Assembly: GCA_934292805.1 (NCBI GenBank) | Contig: CAKQXQ010000075.1 | Span: forward strand, 1-6,364 | From: an uncultured Roseburia sp. | GTDB lineage: Bacteria; Bacillota; Clostridia; Lachnospirales; Lachnospiraceae | Length of the DNA: 6,364 nt | Reading direction: 5' to 3' | Part shown: positions 5,155-6,364 of the stretch, piece by piece | How the letters are laid out: each line of letters opens with the position of its first letter | Position numbering within the stretch: position 1 is the first letter of the stretch | Notes under the pieces: generated by a model | The model's database searches: none | Seen by the model: the letters and a program-made list of their open reading frames with translations, nothing else | What the model was told of the DNA's origin: nothing | Program-made: the position numbers and the translations under genes

Positions 5155-6180
5155 TTATACAACTTTCACTTTTCTCTGATATTTATACGTTCTGACCATA
5201 TTTATAAACTGTCCGTCCAGCTTATAGAACATAATCCCAATGGATACGGATATTACGATATTGATTGGAATTGCAACATACCATGGCATCGACATAATCT
5301 TTCCTCCAAGTTTAAAATGGTAATATACCATCTGCACAAGAAAAATATGATACGACGCCTGTCCAATCAAAGTCAGCAGCCTTCCGGCACTTCCCGGGAT
5401 CGTCAAATGATAAAATTTCCTGAAAAATAAAACTATAATTGGAAAAATATAAAATGCAATCGGCATAGCCGTTGTTTTCCAGTAACCAAAAATAACAAAT
5501 TCTTTATCTAATCCATAAACTGCAATGATATAGGACATTCCGATAAAAAACATACATATAAGCTGTCTTTTTTTCAGTCTGTGCTCCGGATGCAGATACA
5601 GATAGCATCCAAATGCGATCAGTAAGAGATAACGTCCGATACTCAGTCTGTAATAATACTTATCCATATCAAAAACAATTACGCAGATCTCAAATAAGAG
5701 GTTTGCCATTCCCGAAAGAAAAATCCCCCATTTTGCACTCCGTTCTACCATTTTATATATAATCGGAAATATTACAAGCAGCTGTATCATGATCGGCACA
5801 TAATAGCTTCCCGGACCATATGCCCCTAATACAAAGATACGAAACGGATTAATATTTTTATCTTCCACTGCGAGAATTGCAATTTCAATCAGGCAGACTG
5901 TAAAAAACGGAACTAAAAAACGGATCAGCTTCGATTTCAGGAACTTCCACTCATACATTTTTCGGAATTTTCCGTTTGTCTTTTTCTTATTGGACATTGC
6001 AAAATTATATCCACTGATAATCATAAACACGGGAACCGCCATATTGATCAGCATTGTGAAAAATGGAGTTGACTTGTCTGACCAATCGTAATGCGTGATA
6101 ATTACCATGATCACACATATCGCTTTTAAATAATCTAAGAAATCAATTCTCTCTTTCTTCTGATTTATTACTTCACTCAT
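5155..6180 (-). CDS. Acyltransferase family 3 membrane protein
   Basis: The 341-residue protein is an integral membrane O-acyltransferase of the Acyl_transf_3 family, which moves acetyl or other acyl groups onto surface sugars or cell-wall polymers. The family N-terminus is clear: RIDFLDYLKAICVIMVIITHYDW at 11-33 with the conserved H30, then the PVFMIISGY segment at 50-58 and IRFLVPFF at 86-93. About ten hydrophobic segments follow up to a basic C-terminal tail, matching the usual length. The open frame reaches to 6321, but that part overlaps tRNA-Arg and its terminator, so ATG 6180 is the credible start. AGGAAG lies 9 nt upstream. It is a single-gene unit between two terminators, with no glycan genes nearby to suggest a substrate. 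I saw no convincing promoter in the short upstream gap. Confidence 0.9.
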   Translation of the reverse strand: MSEVINQKKERIDFLDYLKAICVIMVIITHYDWSDKSTPFFTMLINMAVPVFMIISGYNFAMSNKKKTNGKFRKMYEWKFLKSKLIRFLVPFFTVCLIEIAILAVEDKNINPFRIFVLGAYGPGSYYVPIMIQLLVIFPIIYKMVERSAKWGIFLSGMANLLFEICVIVFDMDKYYYRLSIGRYLLLIAFGCYLYLHPEHRLKKRQLICMFFIGMSYIIAVYGLDKEFVIFGYWKTTAMPIAFYIFPIIVLFFRKFYHLTIPGSAGRLLTLIGQASYHIFLVQMVYYHFKLGGKIMSMPWYVAIPINIVISVSIGIMFYKLDGQFINMVRTYKYQRKVKVV

Positions 6181-6189
6181 TTTCTTACA

Positions 6190-6195
6190 CTTCCT
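6190..6195 (-). promoter_or_regulatory. Ribosome binding site fixing the acyltransferase start
   Basis: AGGAAG lies 9 nt before ATG 6180-6178. The spacing is slightly long, but the conserved domain starts right after this codon and earlier in-frame starts lie in or next to the tRNA and its terminator. Confidence 0.6.
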
Positions 6196-6239
6196 GGTGT
6201 TGCCACACTTCAACCTCTGCTCTATCATTCTTATCACAT

Positions 6240-6281
6240 AAAAACAGCCCCAAATCCCTGAAAGTTCAAGGATCTGAGACC
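6240..6281 (-). terminator. Intrinsic terminator of tRNA-Arg
   Basis: On the minus strand 6281-6266 pairs with 6261-6246 over 16 consecutive base pairs, five of them G-U, around a 4-nt loop, followed by GTTTTT. Because G-U pairs become A-C mismatches on the other strand, the hairpin is strong only in the tRNA direction. It starts 10 nt after the tRNA 3' end. Confidence 0.87.
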
Positions 6282-6291
6282 ATTTGACATA

Positions 6292-6364
6292 CGTGCGCGA
6301 GAAGATTCGAACTCCCGACACCTTGGTCCGTAGCCAAGTGCTCTATCCAGCTGAGCTACGCACA
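6292..6364 (-). tRNA. tRNA-Arg, anticodon ACG, one base short at the 5' end
   Basis: The minus strand folds as a cloverleaf. The anticodon stem CTTGG/CCAAG encloses CTACGGA, which gives anticodon ACG at 6331-6329. The T arm GGGAG-TTCGAAT-CTTCT contains two G-U pairs. The 3' acceptor strand CGCGCAC (6299-6293) pairs with TGTGCG plus one base beyond the window, expected to be G at 6365. The discriminator is G at 6292 and the next bases are TAT, so CCA is not encoded and must be added by the CCA-adding enzyme. A34 is normally deaminated to inosine by TadA, allowing CGU, CGC and CGA to be read. Confidence 0.97.

Noticed and set aside
6181..6321. In-frame N-terminal extension of the acyltransferase up to 6321
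   Set aside because: It overlaps tRNA-Arg and its terminator, and the conserved family domain starts just after ATG 6180, which has its own ribosome binding site.
5155..6364. Acyltransferase gene as cargo of an element integrated at tRNA-Arg
   Set aside because: No integrase is present, and no repeat of the tRNA 3' end is seen in the window; similarity between the two tRNAs is limited to the universal T-loop.
1..6364. CRISPR array, insertion sequence or phage genes
   Set aside because: No regularly spaced repeats, transposase, integrase or structural phage genes are present. The only repeats are short hairpins and the small cluster at 198-244.

Overview
The window looks like a chromosomal segment from a low-GC, endospore-forming member of the Clostridia (Bacillota), most likely Lachnospiraceae. 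This rests on strong AGGAGG-type ribosome binding sites, AT-rich spacers, the style of the rRNA methyltransferase and the membrane-anchored papain-like peptidase, a tRNA gene without encoded CCA, and one promoter that reads like a forespore sigma-G promoter. The genus cannot be fixed from the sequence alone. Every protein gene and both tRNAs are on the minus strand, so the genetic order runs from high to low coordinates.

Right edge (6364 to 5155): an almost complete tRNA-Arg(ACG) ends in its own strong, one-directional intrinsic terminator. A single gene for a membrane acyltransferase (acyltransferase-3 family) follows and ends in a bidirectional terminator 5 nt after its stop.

Middle (5154 to 4641): a 227-bp spacer, then a 63-residue hydrophilic protein with six cysteines. 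The small gene has a strong Shine-Dalgarno site, a sigma-G-like promoter with the expected 18-bp spacer, and a terminator. On the opposite strand the spacer holds a possible promoter, a perfect 19-bp palindrome, two C-rich boxes and the shared terminator. Together these would make a small RNA of about 87 nt.

Left half (4608 to 237): five tightly packed genes that look like one transcription unit. They are a single-domain rhodanese, a THUMP-domain RNA methyltransferase (RlmL/YpsC type), a membrane-anchored papain-family cysteine peptidase, the house-cleaning nucleotide pyrophosphatase RdgB, and a YfcE-type metallophosphoesterase. Two junctions are 4-bp ATGA overlaps, which suggests translational coupling. 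The rdgB-yfcE pair matches ysnA-ysnB of Bacillus subtilis. Four products are cytoplasmic housekeeping proteins, while the peptidase should act outside the membrane, so it is the odd member. No convincing promoter precedes the rhodanese gene.

Left edge (236 to 1): a nested inverted repeat overlaps the yfcE stop. Next come three helically phased A-tracts and a perfect TTGACA-17-TATAAT promoter. This promoter drives a tRNA-Pro(UGG) whose 3' end runs off the window and which may be the first gene of a longer tRNA transcript.
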